DNA of 64,000 nucleotides from Serripes groenlandicus (GCA_031761405.1 JASEVX010000007.1:63793573-63857572); one strand, 5' to 3'; counted from the first letter of the stretch, positions 1 to 51,194 are shown. Made by a program: numbers and translations. Notes: generated by a model not told the origin, from the letters alone.

Positions 1-85
1 TATGTTCTCCCTTTGTTACATTGTTTTAAATTATGTTCAATAACTATACTTTCATTTATTGAGATTTTCCCTCATAAGGTTTTTT

Positions 86-256
86 AAAGGTGCTGAACTC
101 CAGATTATAGATATTTAAGTCAAAGTTTTAAAACTGTTAAAAATGTTGTCTTGAAATATTAGAATCATAATTCTGGGATAAAATTAGAGTAATCATTTCA
201 CTTGCCAATACAATGAACATTTAAATATTGATCGTTTATGCTTCATTTTTACTTGG
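86..256 (+). repeat. Segment shared in inverted form with 20348-20518
   Basis: Reversed, this stretch matches the DNA next to the transmembrane exon of the EGF gene, including ACGATCAATATTTA and CCAGAATTATGATTCTA. It lies in the intron just upstream of the first visible ASB exon. Bases 1-85 show nothing recognisable. Confidence 0.75.
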
Positions 257-372
257 TAGACATATGTTGCCTTTAAACTGGTGATTTTTGAAAACATTGT
301 TGAAAAAAGAAAAAAACCTAATTTTTATCCACAAAAGGGTTAACGATAGTATATATATCTTTATCCAAATAG

Positions 373-566
373 GTACTATAAACATTGACAAGAAGGACTA
401 TTACGGTAAAACTCCCGTCTACTGGGCCTCATATAAAGGCCACAAACAGTGTATGGAAGTGTTGATCAAATTTGGTGCCTCAGTAAACACGAGATGTCGG
501 CATGGAGGAACACCCCTACATGCAGCTGTTAGTTTGTATCCTGAGTGTGCCTTACTCTTAATCCAG
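373..566 (+). CDS. ASB-like gene, ankyrin exon A
   Basis: The acceptor is ...ccaaatag before 373 and the donor is CAG|gtgagt at 566/567. The exon opens with two bases of a split codon (phase 1) and closes on a whole codon. It encodes about two ankyrin repeats, with recognisable TPVYWAS and TPLHAA helix starts. An upstream exon is required but not visible in bases 1-372. Confidence 0.82.
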
Positions 567-3500
567 GTGAGTCACCATCTAGAATATGAAATTTAACACT
601 TTTCCACATACAGGAATACTTTTTGATTCTTCATCAATGAAAACATTGTTGCAAATGGAGAAATTGCTCATCATGAGCAATTTATCCATTTGTCAAAATG
701 TTTGCAACTTTATTTGAAGATTGCTCTTCATTTATAGAAAGTTTCCTCATATTTCGCTAAATATCTTAAAAGTCATCTGCTGCAGATTTGTTGTAATTGG
801 GAAAGGATTAACAATGATTGTCTGACCCATTGTCAGTAGTATAATGTATATATAATGAATTATATAGATTATATAAGTATAGAGGGCTAGTGTGAAAAAG
901 TCATAGATAAAGGTTTGAATTTACCTATTTGTTTGTTGGTTTTAAAATGACCTTTGTAGACAATTTTAACTGAACTGATGTTTTACTTGTCACTTGTATA
1001 AAAAGAAATCTTGTGATGTAAAAATTTACAACAAAGAAAATAACCTATACTGTATGTTGTGTAAAGTGAAAACTGTAATTGAAAGCCTTTTTGATCAATG
1101 TTCTTTATTGTGAACCCCCCCCCCCCAAAAAAAATGAATTGTAGACAATCAACATTCTCTACTGGGGTAGATACCACAAAACACAATGATGATAAAAACC
1201 AAATCTTATCCCTTTCCCACATACAGCAAAACTGCAGCAGACGACTTTGAAAACATAGTGACAAAAACCTGAAAAATCTTAACCCTTTCCCTCATACGAC
1301 AATTCTGCAGCAGACGACATTGAACGCATTTTGTCAAAACATAAAAATTCTCCATAATTGAATGGATAACCTATGACAAAAAGTGGAAAACATTGTGGCA
1401 AAAGGAGAAATTGCACGTTTTGTGAAATGGTTGATTGATTAATTCGGGTTTAATACAGTTAACAACAATTTGTCATTCATATCACGGCTGCTAGTTCACT
1501 TACCGGTACTCATGTGTTTCCTGGCTTTCTCAAACCAGTACTCCACACAACATTCTTTCCAAGCAACTGACTACTTTTCCACATAGACTGTTAGCCCATT
1601 GGTGGAAGAAGAATGATGCTTGTCACAGTGACATTTGTCAAACGTCGGAAAGAATGCTGGCTGAGCTTGGGTTCAAACTCACAGCCCCTGGATTGGCAGC
1701 TGGCGTCGCAACCGACTGAGCTACCAGACTCGGCCTATGTGAAATCTTAAAGGAATTATAGCCGTAGCTCTAGATAAGGTGCATTTTGCATGTACTAAAA
1801 TCCTTATTTGACCCTCTTACCCTATGTTGTGGTTACTCAAAATAATCATCTCAATGAGATGATTCTTTTGAGTACCAACAACATAGGGCTAAGTCAAGTC
1901 AAACAAGAGATATTGATGGTAAAAGATCAGTTTACTCCTCCTTATCTAGTCTTCTGCATTAACTTACAGAATGGAGCCGATGTGAATGTAACGGACAACT
2001 GGGGTGTAACCCCGATGTATTTGGCTGCTTCCAGTGGACAGATTGGTGTCATTAGCTTTCTAATGGCTGCAGGTGCTAAATTATCATTTAGGAATATGGT
2101 ATGAACTTTGATAAAGTAAACTTTTAACATTCCTTGAATCAAAGATTCCCTACTACAGACGCAATAGCAGCAGACGACTTTTGAAAACATTGTGGCCAAA
2201 GGTGTAATTGCTGTAATATGACAATTAAGCTATTTTTATGGAGATTTTTCAGGTTTTTGTCACTATGTTTTCAAAGTCGTCTGCTGCAGATTTTTTGTAT
2301 GTGGGAAAGAGTTTAATATTTTTTCATTTTATATAACGACATTCCCTGGGTAAGTAACCAGTATTACTGGTCCATTTAACCTGCTACCAGTGAGTCGGTA
2401 ATTAGCTCATTATGCTATCTTTTAAATCCTGAATGCCAAGGAGGGAAAGCCATGTTATTAACCCTTTCCCTCATGTTGGAATGCAACAATTCTGCAGCAG
2501 ACGACTTTAAACATATTTTGTCAAAAACTAGAAAATCTCTATAATTGAATGGATAACCTATGACTAAAAGTGGAAGACATTGTGGCAAAAGGAGAAATTG
2601 CTTGTTTTGAGCAATTTCTTCTTTAGTCACTATGTTTTCAAAAAGCCGTCTGCTGCAGAGGCGTCAGAAAGCGAAAGGGTTTTATAACTGAAATTCTGTT
2701 GAGAAAGACATTAAAGTGCAATCAATCCTGGAGTTAGATTTTGAATTGATCACCTTATAATTATAGTCATCATCTCAGATTTTTATCTTTGAATAGTAGA
2801 AATATTGAGTTTTGGATGTTGGGTTAACCCATTCCCACATTTTGACACATCTGCAGTAGACAAATTTGAAGACATTAAGGCAAAATTATAAATTGCTCAT
2901 CATGAGTTGTTATTCCTTTTACCTGACAATGTTTACAATTCATTTCGATAGGTATATTTTCAATTAAATAGTTTTGCATTATTGTGCCAAGATGTTTTAA
3001 CAAATTATATAGTGTGGGTCTATTAGTATTAAGGAAACATTCTGTTTTATCAAGGTTCTTTTGCAAGATAAATTTAACCCTTTACCACATACAACAATTC
3101 TACAGTAGACGTCTTTGAAAACATCTACAACACAAAAACATTATGGTAATTCTCTATTTATAAAAGAAAGTCTAATTATAAAATAGACTTAAAAACACTG
3201 TGTCAAAAGAAAAATGCTCATTGTGAGCAATTTCTTTTTTGTCACAATGTCTTCAGCTGCTGCAGACGTCATCAGAAAGCATCTGTAGGAGGGATAGAGT
3301 AAAAATGTTGGATCTTTACAGAGCTCATGATATGGGATATATTTCATTATGATGAACATTAAATCCTTATTGGATCTTCAAACTCTTTGTTGTTGGTACT
3401 TCAAAGTACCTACAACATAGGTTTTAATTTAGAAATCAAAGAGAAAATTCCTATTTACTGTGTCTCTTGTCTTTATTTTCCAGAAAACGGGAGACATTCC

Positions 3501-3708
3501 ACGAGAATTACTAAAGCATAAAGAATTCTGTGATAGACTTGTGTCATTGTCTCGTAATCCTCGTAGTTTACAGCATCTGTGTCGAGTTAACATACGGAAT
3601 CAACTTTCAGAAATGCCACTTAAAAAGATAAAAGGACTCCCCTTACCAAAGCCTTTAAAGGATTATCTGGCCCTTAAAGAGTCAGCAATTACATTTAAAA
3701 CTGTTTAG
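373..3708 (+). CDS. Ankyrin-repeat and SOCS-box (ASB-like) protein, C-terminal part (three exons)
   Basis: Joined exons are 373-566, 1970-2098 and 3484-3708, with acceptors ending AG and donors starting GT (gtgagt, gtatga). The two visible introns are both phase 0, so the joined frame stays open to the TAG at 3706-3708. Exon A needs one base from an upstream exon, so the N-terminus lies outside the window or was not seen. The protein shows ankyrin repeats (GKTPVYWASYKGH, HGGTPLHAAV, then NGADVNVTDNWGVTPMYLAA) followed by a C-terminal SOCS box (LQHLCR, IRNQL, then LPLPKPLKDYL). In ASB proteins the SOCS box recruits Elongin B/C and Cullin-5 to form a ubiquitin ligase, and the ankyrin repeats pick the substrate; that role is inferred from the family. 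Which ASB member this is cannot be told. The gene is convergent with the large minus-strand EGF gene that ends at 11244. Confidence 0.85.
1208..1424 (+). mobile_element. Family A MITE fragments (two left ends)
   Basis: Two tandem left halves start at about 1208 and 1280 with CCCTTTCCC and CTGCAGCAGACGAC. Their right ends are missing; a SINE follows. Confidence 0.7.
1430..1738 (-). mobile_element. tRNA-derived SINE (minus strand)
   Basis: The head, read from 1738, contains TGGTAGCTCAGTCGG (A box) and GAGTTTGAACCC (B box), the two polymerase III promoter boxes. The body runs to a tail of AATCAATCAA repeats at about 1432. The body matches the copy at 58333-58563. It is not a working tRNA gene, since no clean cloverleaf forms. 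Confidence 0.75.
1820..1888. mobile_element. Family F palindromic mini-element
   Basis: A near-perfect 69-bp palindrome from CCCTATGTTGTGG to CCAACAACATAGGG with the centre ATCTCAATGAGAT. The same element is at 12636-12702 and a shorter form at 3385-3421. Confidence 0.7.
1970..2098 (+). CDS. ASB-like gene, ankyrin exon B
   Basis: The acceptor is cttacag before 1970 and the donor is ATG|gtatga. The exon is 129 bp with phase 0 at both ends, so it could be skipped without a frameshift. It encodes one ankyrin repeat, beginning NGADVNVTDNWGVTPMYLAA. Confidence 0.82.
2150..2313. mobile_element. Family A MITE, diverged copy
   Basis: AGCAGCAGACGACTTTTGAAA on the left and GTCGTCTGCTGCAGA...GTGGGAAAGAGTT on the right; it begins about 50 bp after ankyrin exon B. 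Confidence 0.65.
2344..2378 (-). mobile_element. SINE body fragment
   Basis: GGGTAAGTAACCAGTATTAC is the reverse of the body of the SINE at 10863-11137. Only about 35 bp survive. Confidence 0.45.
2460..2682. mobile_element. Family A MITE, near-complete copy
   Basis: Starts TTAACCCTTTCCC and ends GCGAAAGGGTT, with internal CTGCAGCAGACGAC and the inverted CCGTCTGCTGCAG. Confidence 0.75.
2825..3300. mobile_element. Family A MITE, two diverged copies
   Basis: A left fragment at 2825-2910 is followed by a second, nearly full-length but eroded copy at 3076-3300. Both sit in the intron before the SOCS-box exon. Confidence 0.6.
3385..3421. mobile_element. Family F palindromic mini-element, short form
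   Basis: TTTGTTGTTGGTACTT faces AAGTACCTACAACATAGG with almost no loop. Confidence 0.55.
3484..3708 (+). CDS. ASB-like gene, terminal SOCS-box exon
   Basis: The acceptor is the pyrimidine-rich ctttattttccag before 3484, and the stop is TAG at 3706-3708. The encoded 74 residues include LQHLCRVNIRNQL and LPLPKPLKDYL, the BC-box and Cul-box parts of a SOCS box. A possible AATAAA near 4108 follows a repeat insertion, so the 3' end of the transcript is uncertain. Confidence 0.85.
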   Translation, partial: KTGDIPRELLKHKEFCDRLVSLSRNPRSLQHLCRVNIRNQLSEMPLKKIKGLPLPKPLKDYLALKESAITFKTV

Positions 3709-3789
3709 CATAGGCTATGAATTTTGTATTCAGATTGTAAAACATTTATTTTTATAGTTTGAAAAATTTCATGCAAGTAGAATAGGTTT

Positions 3790-4069
3790 AACCTTTTCCA
3801 TTATACAGACACATCTGCAAACAGATCTTTGTCAAAATGAGAAATTGCCCATGATCAACTCTGTAATTGAACTTTCATTTTAAAGCAATTTTTCATAGTT
3901 TTGCCAAGATGTTTTCCATATTGTTTGCTACTCATTTGTCATATGAGAGCAAATCCACAACAGACGACTTTGACAAAATATTTGCAAGAATTTCTCCTTT
4001 TGTCACAGTGTTTTCAAAAGTCGTCTGCTGCAGAGGCACCAGAAAGCGTGTGTATGTGGGAAAGGGTTA
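3790..4069. mobile_element. Family A MITE in the 3' flank of the ASB-like gene
   Basis: Begins TTTAACCTTTTCC and ends GTGGGAAAGGGTTAA. It starts only about 80 bp past the stop codon, so it may be part of the 3' UTR. Confidence 0.7.
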
Positions 4070-4379
4070 AACAAAATTTGTCAAGATGAATTACGTTTCA
4101 GTATTTGAAATAAATGAAAATTGAGGTCGTACATCAGTGTGATGCATTATGGTCTCGGAATCAATATTTTAGGATTTCCTGTGGTTTGATATACATGTAT
4201 ACTAACACGGTAACATGTATGCGTTTCATATATAACGAAGCTTTTTAACATGGAATGTTGAATTTTGTCTCTTTGTATAATTCTTTTCAGTTCAAAAGTG
4301 CTTAAAGTCAGCTATTGTGATCAACCTGTGTCTGTTTGAATCGTCAACAATATCTTTAAACAGCATCTCTTAAACAACT

Positions 4380-5145
4380 GGGCCGATTTTAAGTTTCTTT
4401 AGTGGTCCTTTTTAAAATGTTCACAATAATTAAATTCATAGTAGAAAGGGGATTGCTGTGGCATTTCAACATAATTTGGTAGAAATGTTTCTTTATAAAA
4501 GAGTTCAAGCCATATTGATTGGATGAAAAACAGGGCTACCAGTCATTATCAGAAAAGTGTTAAAATGACAGGACTAAAGTTCTTCTCAGAAATTGAATGT
4601 ACGATTTCAAGATCATATCAAATAAGACAGAAATATTCCTTATGTAACCCTCTACAAAACCTGTTCAAGCTATATTGATTGGTTGAAAACATGATCGCAA
4701 AGTGCCACAAGAAAGGGGGTAAAATGACAAAACTTTGAAATTCTTCTTCTCTGAAATGATGCGATTGATTTCAAATAACTTGACAGAAAAATTACCTAGG
4801 TAACCCTCTACGATAAATCTTTAAGCCAAATTGACTTCTTTAAAACATAGCTTTCATTATGACATCAGAAAAGGGGGTAAAATGACTGATCTTTAATTGA
4901 TCTGCTCTGAATATGCTTGTCTGATTTCAAGCTAACTTGGTAGAAATGTTCCTGAAGTTACCTTTTACAAAAGTTGGTAAATCTATACTGATTGGCTGAA
5001 AGATCGTGGCACATGGTACAGCGTTAGAAAAGGGGTAAACTGACAAAACTTTCCTTTTGAAGCTGAATGTTTATATCAAGGGAAAGTGAGACATTATTTT
5101 CTTGGCCAAGTAACTCAGGAGAGTGATGCAGGGTCACAGGGCTCA
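4380..5145. repeat. Family G dispersed repeat, tandem degenerate units
   Basis: Units of roughly 160-190 bp repeat phrases such as GCCATATTGATTGG, AAAAGGGGGTAAAATGAC and ACCCTCTAC. The same family occurs at 7690-7915, 17640-18370, 31714-32280 and 56400-57200. No open frame is shared between copies, so I read it as non-coding. Confidence 0.65.
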
Positions 5146-5289
5146 CTTGTTTGTTAATATGACTGTAATTTGTAAATATTTTGTTATTTTTCTGTTAAGT
5201 AAAATTTCTAGTCCTAAGTTTAATGTTTATTTCCCCCACACTCTAAAGTATAATTAATGTAGCTTTGCATTTGGTTGTATGGATATAAA

Positions 5290-5480
5290 TCGAGGGCTTG
5301 GTGTGAAACGGTTGTAACTAAAATTGGTTATTTTTTACTAAGGTTAATCACCTCGCCATAAAGTCTTTATAAGCGTTAAATAATGGCACCTAAATTTGCA
5401 TTGTTTACAAAAGGGTCAAAATTGCCACTAAGTTTTCAAAATAGGTTTTAAGTAACAACTGTTTCACGCCAAGCCCTCGA
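5290..5480. mobile_element. Family C MITE
   Basis: Terminal inverted repeats: CGAGGGCTTGGTGTGAAACG on the left and GTTTCACGCCAAGCCCTCG on the right. The interior contains TTAATCACCTCGCC. Related copies: 11547-11793 and 21831-22080. Confidence 0.78.
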
Positions 5481-5513
5481 AATGGAACCACATACTCTTT
5501 TGTTGATACACTC

Positions 5514-5605
5514 TAACCTTTTCCTACAATTAGACACATTTTCACATATCTGCAGCAGATATATTTTTGAAAACATGGTGGCAAAAGAAGAAATTGCACA
5601 TTTAG
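5514..5605. mobile_element. Family A MITE fragment
   Basis: Left end only: CTAACCTTTTCC, then ATCTGCAGCAGATATATTTTT. Confidence 0.5.
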
Positions 5606-5883
5606 TCTACTATTGTTTCGAGCTCTATTCAATAATTTGTATGATTCAAGATTTTTAACTTAGACTCCATGGATAAGTTGTCCTTTTATGGTCAAGTTTT
5701 CTCCAACACTATTTTAGCTAGGGCATTGTTTCTTAGGAAAACCCATTAAGTAATCATGTAGTTTATTCTGTGATGCAAGGTACTTTTGAAATGTTGTTTC
5801 AAAAAGGCTAATTTGCTCAATAAAAGTAGTTTTTCCGTATTTCGACCATGATTTGAATTCTATTCCTATATGTTTTTTTCCTT

Positions 5884-6020
5884 CAATTTTTAGCTCGACT
5901 TTTGAAAAAACGAGAGCTATTGTCATGACCCTTGCCTCGTCTGCGGCGGCGTGGTCGTCCGGTTAAGGTTTTTTGTTCAGCTCAGCTTTTTTTTTTCTGT
6001 TTTCTCCCTATCAGACTGTG
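5884..6020. repeat. Fragment of a dispersed repeat (TAGCTCGACTTTTG...)
   Basis: Opens TTTTTAGCTCGACTTTTGAA, followed by CGAGAGCTATTGTCATGACC and a GC-rich GGCGGCGTGG patch. The arrangement resembles a repeat seen in many mollusc genomes. From 6021 to 7399 I see no gene and no clear repeat. Confidence 0.4.
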
Positions 6021-7399
6021 CCGTACGCGGTGCTCTTGTTAAGATATTATTAGGAGTTAACAAATCAGAAAATCTTTAAAAAGTATGATATCAGGGAAAT
6101 TGTTTAGTTCTGTAAACAGTAAATACACTTGTGTAAGTCAAATTGCACTGGAAATGTAGCTTTTGGTATGGGTTGATGATGTCTGTCTGTCTTTCTGGCA
6201 TCAACTTTTGGCTAACATTTATGGTTGATTCCATATCTCCGATACTCCTTGTCAAAGGTCAATACAATTTCACATGTAGTTTTATCACAATAAGTTTTAT
6301 TTATTGCCAGATAGGTTTAATGCAAGAATGACTTAAATTTGAGTTAAACCTTAATTAATTTAGTTTTTACTGCTATTAAATGTTAAAAAATACATTAGAT
6401 GTAATTCTTCTCAAATGCTTCCAGATGCTTGCAGTTCAGTCATACCTCTTTATTGAGAGGGTTCTTACTACAGCTTCTAATCCGCCTGTCATTTGTCATT
6501 TTAATTAAATTATAAAAGTTGTAAGAAATTTTACTTTATGCTTTATTTACAGGTATGCTTTATTACCTGTATGTATTAAACACTGATAATTTTACACCTC
6601 GCGAATCCAAGTTGCGTTTTGATTGACTGTTGTACACAATAAGATTACAGTTAATCTCGCCCAATTAGTGCTGCCCGTTGGCTGCGTTTCAAAGGGGACC
6701 GCTGATCAAGGCAGTTTAAAGACTATAATTGGTTGAGAGGGATTTAAAGTGACGGTTTAAAGCGCCGGTGACCGCTGATCGCATGTGACGGCTCACACAA
6801 GTTTGACTGTACATAATTGTTATAACTCTACTATATTGACCTGATCCTGACCTTTGTACAAAAGTTTTTATTATCATGACGTACATGGGCTTTCGATGAC
6901 ATTTTTATTTGCAGTCTTCGCGAAAGTTGTCAGTCCTTCAGTCCTGACTGACAAAAATTCCTTTGGACTTACACATTTTCATGCAATAATTGGTTGAACA
7001 AAGAAGAAAATAGTTGAAAAATGAGCTTTCGGTCTGACACGTTTAAAAAGTTTTCTTGAAGTTTGAACATGTTTTATGAAAACACAAAGTGTAAACTAAT
7101 TAATGGTCTGAATGAATTTGAGGAAAACGCATGTATGTCATTATGATATCCGGTTTTTCCACAGAGGTCAAGATCAGGTTCATTTTGTTGAGTAATATAT
7201 ATATTTGATTTTGTAATTTGTAATGGTGATTTGAAATTACCCATTTGTTTTTCTTGTGAACATGGCATCAAATGTTCAATTTTGTCCTTACTGAAAGTGT
7301 GTATTGTCAGAAATTATTGAAGAAGTTTTTTATTAAATATTGTTTTAATGGAATACCTTGTCTTTTATATATTAAACACTTCTGTTTTGAAAAAGTATT

Positions 7400-7625
7400 A
7401 ACCCTTTCCATCATACGACAATTCTGCAGCAGACGACTTTGAACATGGTTTGTCAAAAAATGGAAAATCTCTATAATTGAATGGATAACCTATGACTAAA
7501 AGTGGAAAACATTGTGTCAAAAGGAGAAATTGCTTGTTTTGAGCAATTTCTTCTTTTGTCACTATGTTTTCAAAAAGCTGTCTGCTGCAGAGGCGTCAGA
7601 AAGCGTCTATATGAGGGAAAGGGTT
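7400..7625. mobile_element. Family A MITE, full-length copy
   Basis: 226 bp flanked by TTAA on both sides: TTAACCCTTTCC...GGGAAAGGGTTAA. This is the best copy for defining the family: ends CCCTTTCC(C), subterminal CTGCAGCAGACGAC and its inverse, and a centre with GAGAAATTGCTTGTTTTGAG. TTAA target duplication and a CCC start are the hallmarks of piggyBac-type elements. There is no coding capacity. Confidence 0.85.
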
Positions 7626-7689
7626 AAAACACTTTATAGATAACTTGAGGACATTATATTCAAAGTGAGTTATTGTAATCACTCACAGT

Positions 7690-7915
7690 CTATTCAACTC
7701 TTTCTTCTCTGCAACTACTGGTTCAAAAACATAGCCACCAGGCAGCATCAGAAAAGAGCTAAACAGGACAAAATTAAAGAACTTTTCTTCTGGAAGTGTA
7801 TGCTGCTTTCTAGATAATTTGGTAGAAACGTTCCTTAGGTGACCCTGTACGAAAACTGTCCAAGCCGTATAAATTGGTTTAAAAACATGCTGCAAGGTGG
7901 CATCAGATAAAAGGG
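7690..7915. repeat. Family G dispersed repeat
   Basis: Shares GGCAGCATCAGAAAAGAGCT, TAGAAACGTTCCTTAGGTGA and GCCGTATAAATTGG with the copies at 4.4-5.1 kb and 56.4-57.2 kb. Confidence 0.6.
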
Positions 7916-7957
7916 TAATAAATAAACGTTTGGTTTCATTTACAGTGTCTACTCCTT

Positions 7958-8183
7958 AACCCTTTCCCTCATATAGACGCTTTCTGACGCCTCTGCAGCA
8001 GACAGCTTTTTGAAGACATAGTGACAAAAGAAGAAATTGCTCAAAACAAGCAATTTCTCCTTTCGCCACAAAGTTTTCCACTTTTAGTCATAGGTTATCC
8101 ACTCAATTATAGAGATTTTCTATTTTTTGACAAAATATGTTCAAAGTCGTCATCTGCAGAATTGTTGTATGAGGGAAAGGGTT
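7958..8183. mobile_element. Family A MITE, full-length copy in opposite orientation
   Basis: 226 bp; its interior is the reverse complement of the copy at 7400-7625, only 330 bp away. TTAA on both flanks. Confidence 0.85.
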
Positions 8184-8379
8184 AAAGTTTTTCCCATTCA
8201 AGATAAGAATGTCCCTGACAATAGCAGTTACACTTTTGCTTATATATATATCATCAGTGATCTGGTCATCGATTTAGGGCCATTTTTTTTTTTTTTTCGA
8301 AAGCTTTGGTTGAAAAACAAAACACTAACATGTAGATTGGTATTACCAGCATAATTAATCTGCATGCAAGATGTACGAA

Positions 8380-8616
8380 TGAGCCATTCCGCGAGGAAAC
8401 CAACATTGTGGACTCAGCGTAAAATATCGACCCTAAGCATGCCGCACAGGCTAACCTGGACAAATACACATCGCCTCCTGTGAATTTTCTTTTTCAAGAA
8501 TCATAACTCTATACCTCTATCCCCCCTGAGACGGAATGTGTCGGCCTGAATTAGCCTGCGCAGGCTGATCTTGGTCGATACATTTCGCAGAGTCATAATG
8601 TTGGTTTCCTCGGCTC
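8380..8616. mobile_element. Family B MITE
   Basis: Ends ATGAGCCATTCCGCGAGGAA and TTCCTCGGCTCA. Interior landmarks are AAGCATGCCGCACAGGCTAA and ATTAGCCTGCGCAGGCTGAT. About 240 bp and GC-richer than its surroundings. Confidence 0.75.
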
Positions 8617-8889
8617 AAATGTTGATGTCTCAATGAAACACTTTTAATTTGCCCATCTGTTATCAGCTTTGTAAGTAGATAGTTCAAAGTCAAGAATCAG
8701 TCTGTTAATTAAGAAAAAAATTCGCATAAAAATACAATACATGGAATGCAAAGGTTATTATGTTATGGAACCAATACCATTGCTAAAATTATGCTATGTT
8801 GTTTGCTCACTGCATGTATTTCTAAAAACGTAGGATATCGAAATTTTGTGAAATCAGCTTCACATAGAGATGAAACTTAGATGGAATAT

Positions 8890-9113
8890 TAGCCCTAAAC
8901 AGCATACCACTTATGTGCAGCTGACAACTTTGAAAACATCTAAGCAATAACATGTAAATCTCTATAAACGAAGGTATACTTACTGAAAGATTTGTAAACA
9001 TTGTAGCAAATGGAGAAATTGCCGGTTTGAGCATTTTCTCCTTTTGTAAAAATGTTTTCAAAAAGCCTACTGCTGTATAGATGCCGTAACTCGTCTTTAT
9101 GTGGGAAAGGGTT
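8890..9113. mobile_element. Family A MITE, eroded copy
   Basis: Right end ATGTGGGAAAGGGTTAA is intact; the left end is diverged. Confidence 0.6.
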
Positions 9114-9669
9114 AATGTATATATATTGACCAATACTCCTGCTTCTTCCATACGGTTTTATCGCTCATTTGAAGTATTCAAGTTCAATCTTTACAAACTA
9201 ATTGGCTCCATTTTATAGTTGACGCATTGTTTACACTAGATTTCATTGCTCATGGCATTGTTGACACGATTTTGGAACAGTCTACCTTTCATGGTTTCTT
9301 TCTGGCATTACAAGTAAAAATCACAACTTTCAAAAATTATATTTTTTGAAACATTCAAACTCGAATTACCCCCCTTTTCTTTGCACTGAACACGTTCCAC
9401 TATTTGTTATTGAAATCGCAAGATACAATAATATACAGTCATTTGTATCATTTTATCATAATGGTTTGACAAGCAAATGCAGTAATGTTTATATGAGCAA
9501 TGTTCAATTGAAAACATGTTATTTGTGAGAGTTCTATCCTAAATACCAGACTGCATTTCACATCCACACTATCTGGTAGACATAAACAAGGTCACGGGTT
9601 TTGGGGTTTTATAACCTTTGTGAATAGTAGAAACTCAGGAATGCTTTTGATTGTGCTTCGTGGCAGTAT

Positions 9670-9964
9670 TACCCTTTCCCACATATAATAAATCATTGTG
9701 GCAAAAGGTGTAAATTGCTCGTTTTGAGCAATGTCTTCTTTTGTGGCCATGTTTTCAAAACGCCATTTGCTGCAGAGGCGTCAGAAAGCGTCCATATGAG
9801 GAAATGTTTAATCTTTTCCTATGTGTAGACCAATTCTGATGCATCTGACTTTTGAAAAACACACTGGGAAAAAGCATAATTGCTCCTCGTGAGAAATGTC
9901 TCCTTTTGCCCCAATGTTTTCTACTCTTAGTTGAAAATAAATACAAAATCGTCTGCTACATGGT
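9670..9964. mobile_element. Family A MITE, two internally deleted copies
   Basis: 9670-9810 keeps both ends (ACCCTTTCCCAC, and GTCCATATGAGGAAATG); a second, more decayed copy follows to 9964. From 9114 to 9669 I see no gene. Confidence 0.55.
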
Positions 9965-10426
9965 TAAAAGGCCTCCCCTGTCATTCAATCTACATGCAAT
10001 GAAGTAGTTCTAGATGCAAAACTTATGGTTAATCTGTGCTCTGAAGTTGTGCTCAAGTATCCGATTGGTCAGAAGCAAATTCATCATTCTCCAAATTGAC
10101 CAATTGGAAGTCTTATTTGGAGCATGGAGAACGTTTTAAGAGTTTTATAGTTTCGGACAACATTGCTACATTGTCAGTCTGGTTGGCTTATTTATAAATA
10201 GTGTTTTCTGAAGAACATGAAAATAATGGGCAAACAGTACAGATTATGATCAGACAGAACTGGACTGAATGTACATTGATAACAATTAAACTACGGTTGG
10301 AGCTCCTGACGTATGGAAGGGTTCCTCGTATTCTTATATACTATTTCGTGTTTTACAACTTCAATGAAAATAATAAAAATAAAAAATACTCTGGAGGTCC
10401 ATGGATATAGTCCAGTTCCAATATAT

Positions 10427-10432
10427 TTTATT
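10427..10432 (-). terminator. Possible polyadenylation signal of the EGF gene
   Basis: AATAAA on the minus strand, about 810 bp past the stop at 11244. A SINE (10863-11137) and a family B MITE (10488-10739) would then lie in the 3' UTR. This is weak evidence from one hexamer. Confidence 0.22.
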
Positions 10433-10487
10433 ATGCATTATAAAGTTTAACCCTTATCCCGCTTTACTCAACATTAAACAGCATTTC

Positions 10488-10739
10488 AGCCGTCCCGCGA
10501 GAATCCAATAGTGTGGACTCTGCGTAAAGTATCGACCCGGATCAGCCTAAGCATGCCGCGCAGGCTAACCCGGACATACACTTTTCGCCTCCTGTGGAAT
10601 TTCTGTTTCAGAAATCATTACTCTATCTCCCTGAAACGGAATGTGTCGGCGCGGATTAGCCTGCGCGGAGTGCGCAGACTGATCTGGGTCGATACATTAC
10701 GCAGAGGCCATAATGTTGGTTTTCTCGTGGAACGGCTCA
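10488..10739. mobile_element. Family B MITE
   Basis: Ends AGCCGTCCCGCGAGAA and CTCGTGGAACGGCTCA, with the interior AAGCATGCCGCGCAGGCTAA. It lies downstream of the EGF gene stop and may be in its 3' UTR. Confidence 0.8.
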
Positions 10740-10862
10740 TTTACGTTCTCCGTCATGTAGGGGCTTAATTCTACAATGCGACCAATGTTCAACAAGATCA
10801 ATCTGTACTTTCATAATAATAATGTTGGTCTACACTGATTGCTACTCATTTATCAATATGAA

Positions 10863-11137
10863 AACCGCATCGGTGGTGATGTGGTAGAGCGTTCACCTCG
10901 GGTGCGTGAGGTCATGGGTTCGATTCCCGACCGGGTCATACCAAATACTTTAAATGTGGTAGTAATGGCTGCCCTCTTTGGCGCTCAGGGTTGCTAGTTT
11001 CAGCATTATGATCGACTGACCGGTGTCAGGATAAATGGAGCAGTAATACTGGTTACTTACCCAAGAAAAGCCGTGATATAACTGAACACTTATTAAAAAC
11101 TGTGTAAAACACCAAACAATCAATCAATCAATCACTA
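10863..11137 (+). mobile_element. tRNA-derived SINE (plus strand)
   Basis: The head has TGATGTGGTAGAGCG (A box) and GGGTTCGATTCCCGA (B box). The body contains GCAGTAATACTGGTTACTTA, and the tail is (AATC)n at about 11127. It sits 107 bp past the stop codon of the EGF gene, opposite in orientation. Confidence 0.78.
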
Positions 11138-11243
11138 TGATGCAGAAACAATTACACAAATCCGTAAAATCTCGATAAAAATCAATAGCTGTTGGGAATT
11201 TAGCGGCATAAGGGCTTTAAATCGTTTCTTCTCGTAAAGTCAT

Positions 11244-51194
<39,951 letters not shown>

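Noticed and set aside
10866..10940. A possible tRNA gene
   Set aside because: Both polymerase III boxes are there, but it continues into a SINE body with an (AATC)n tail and does not fold into a clean cloverleaf.
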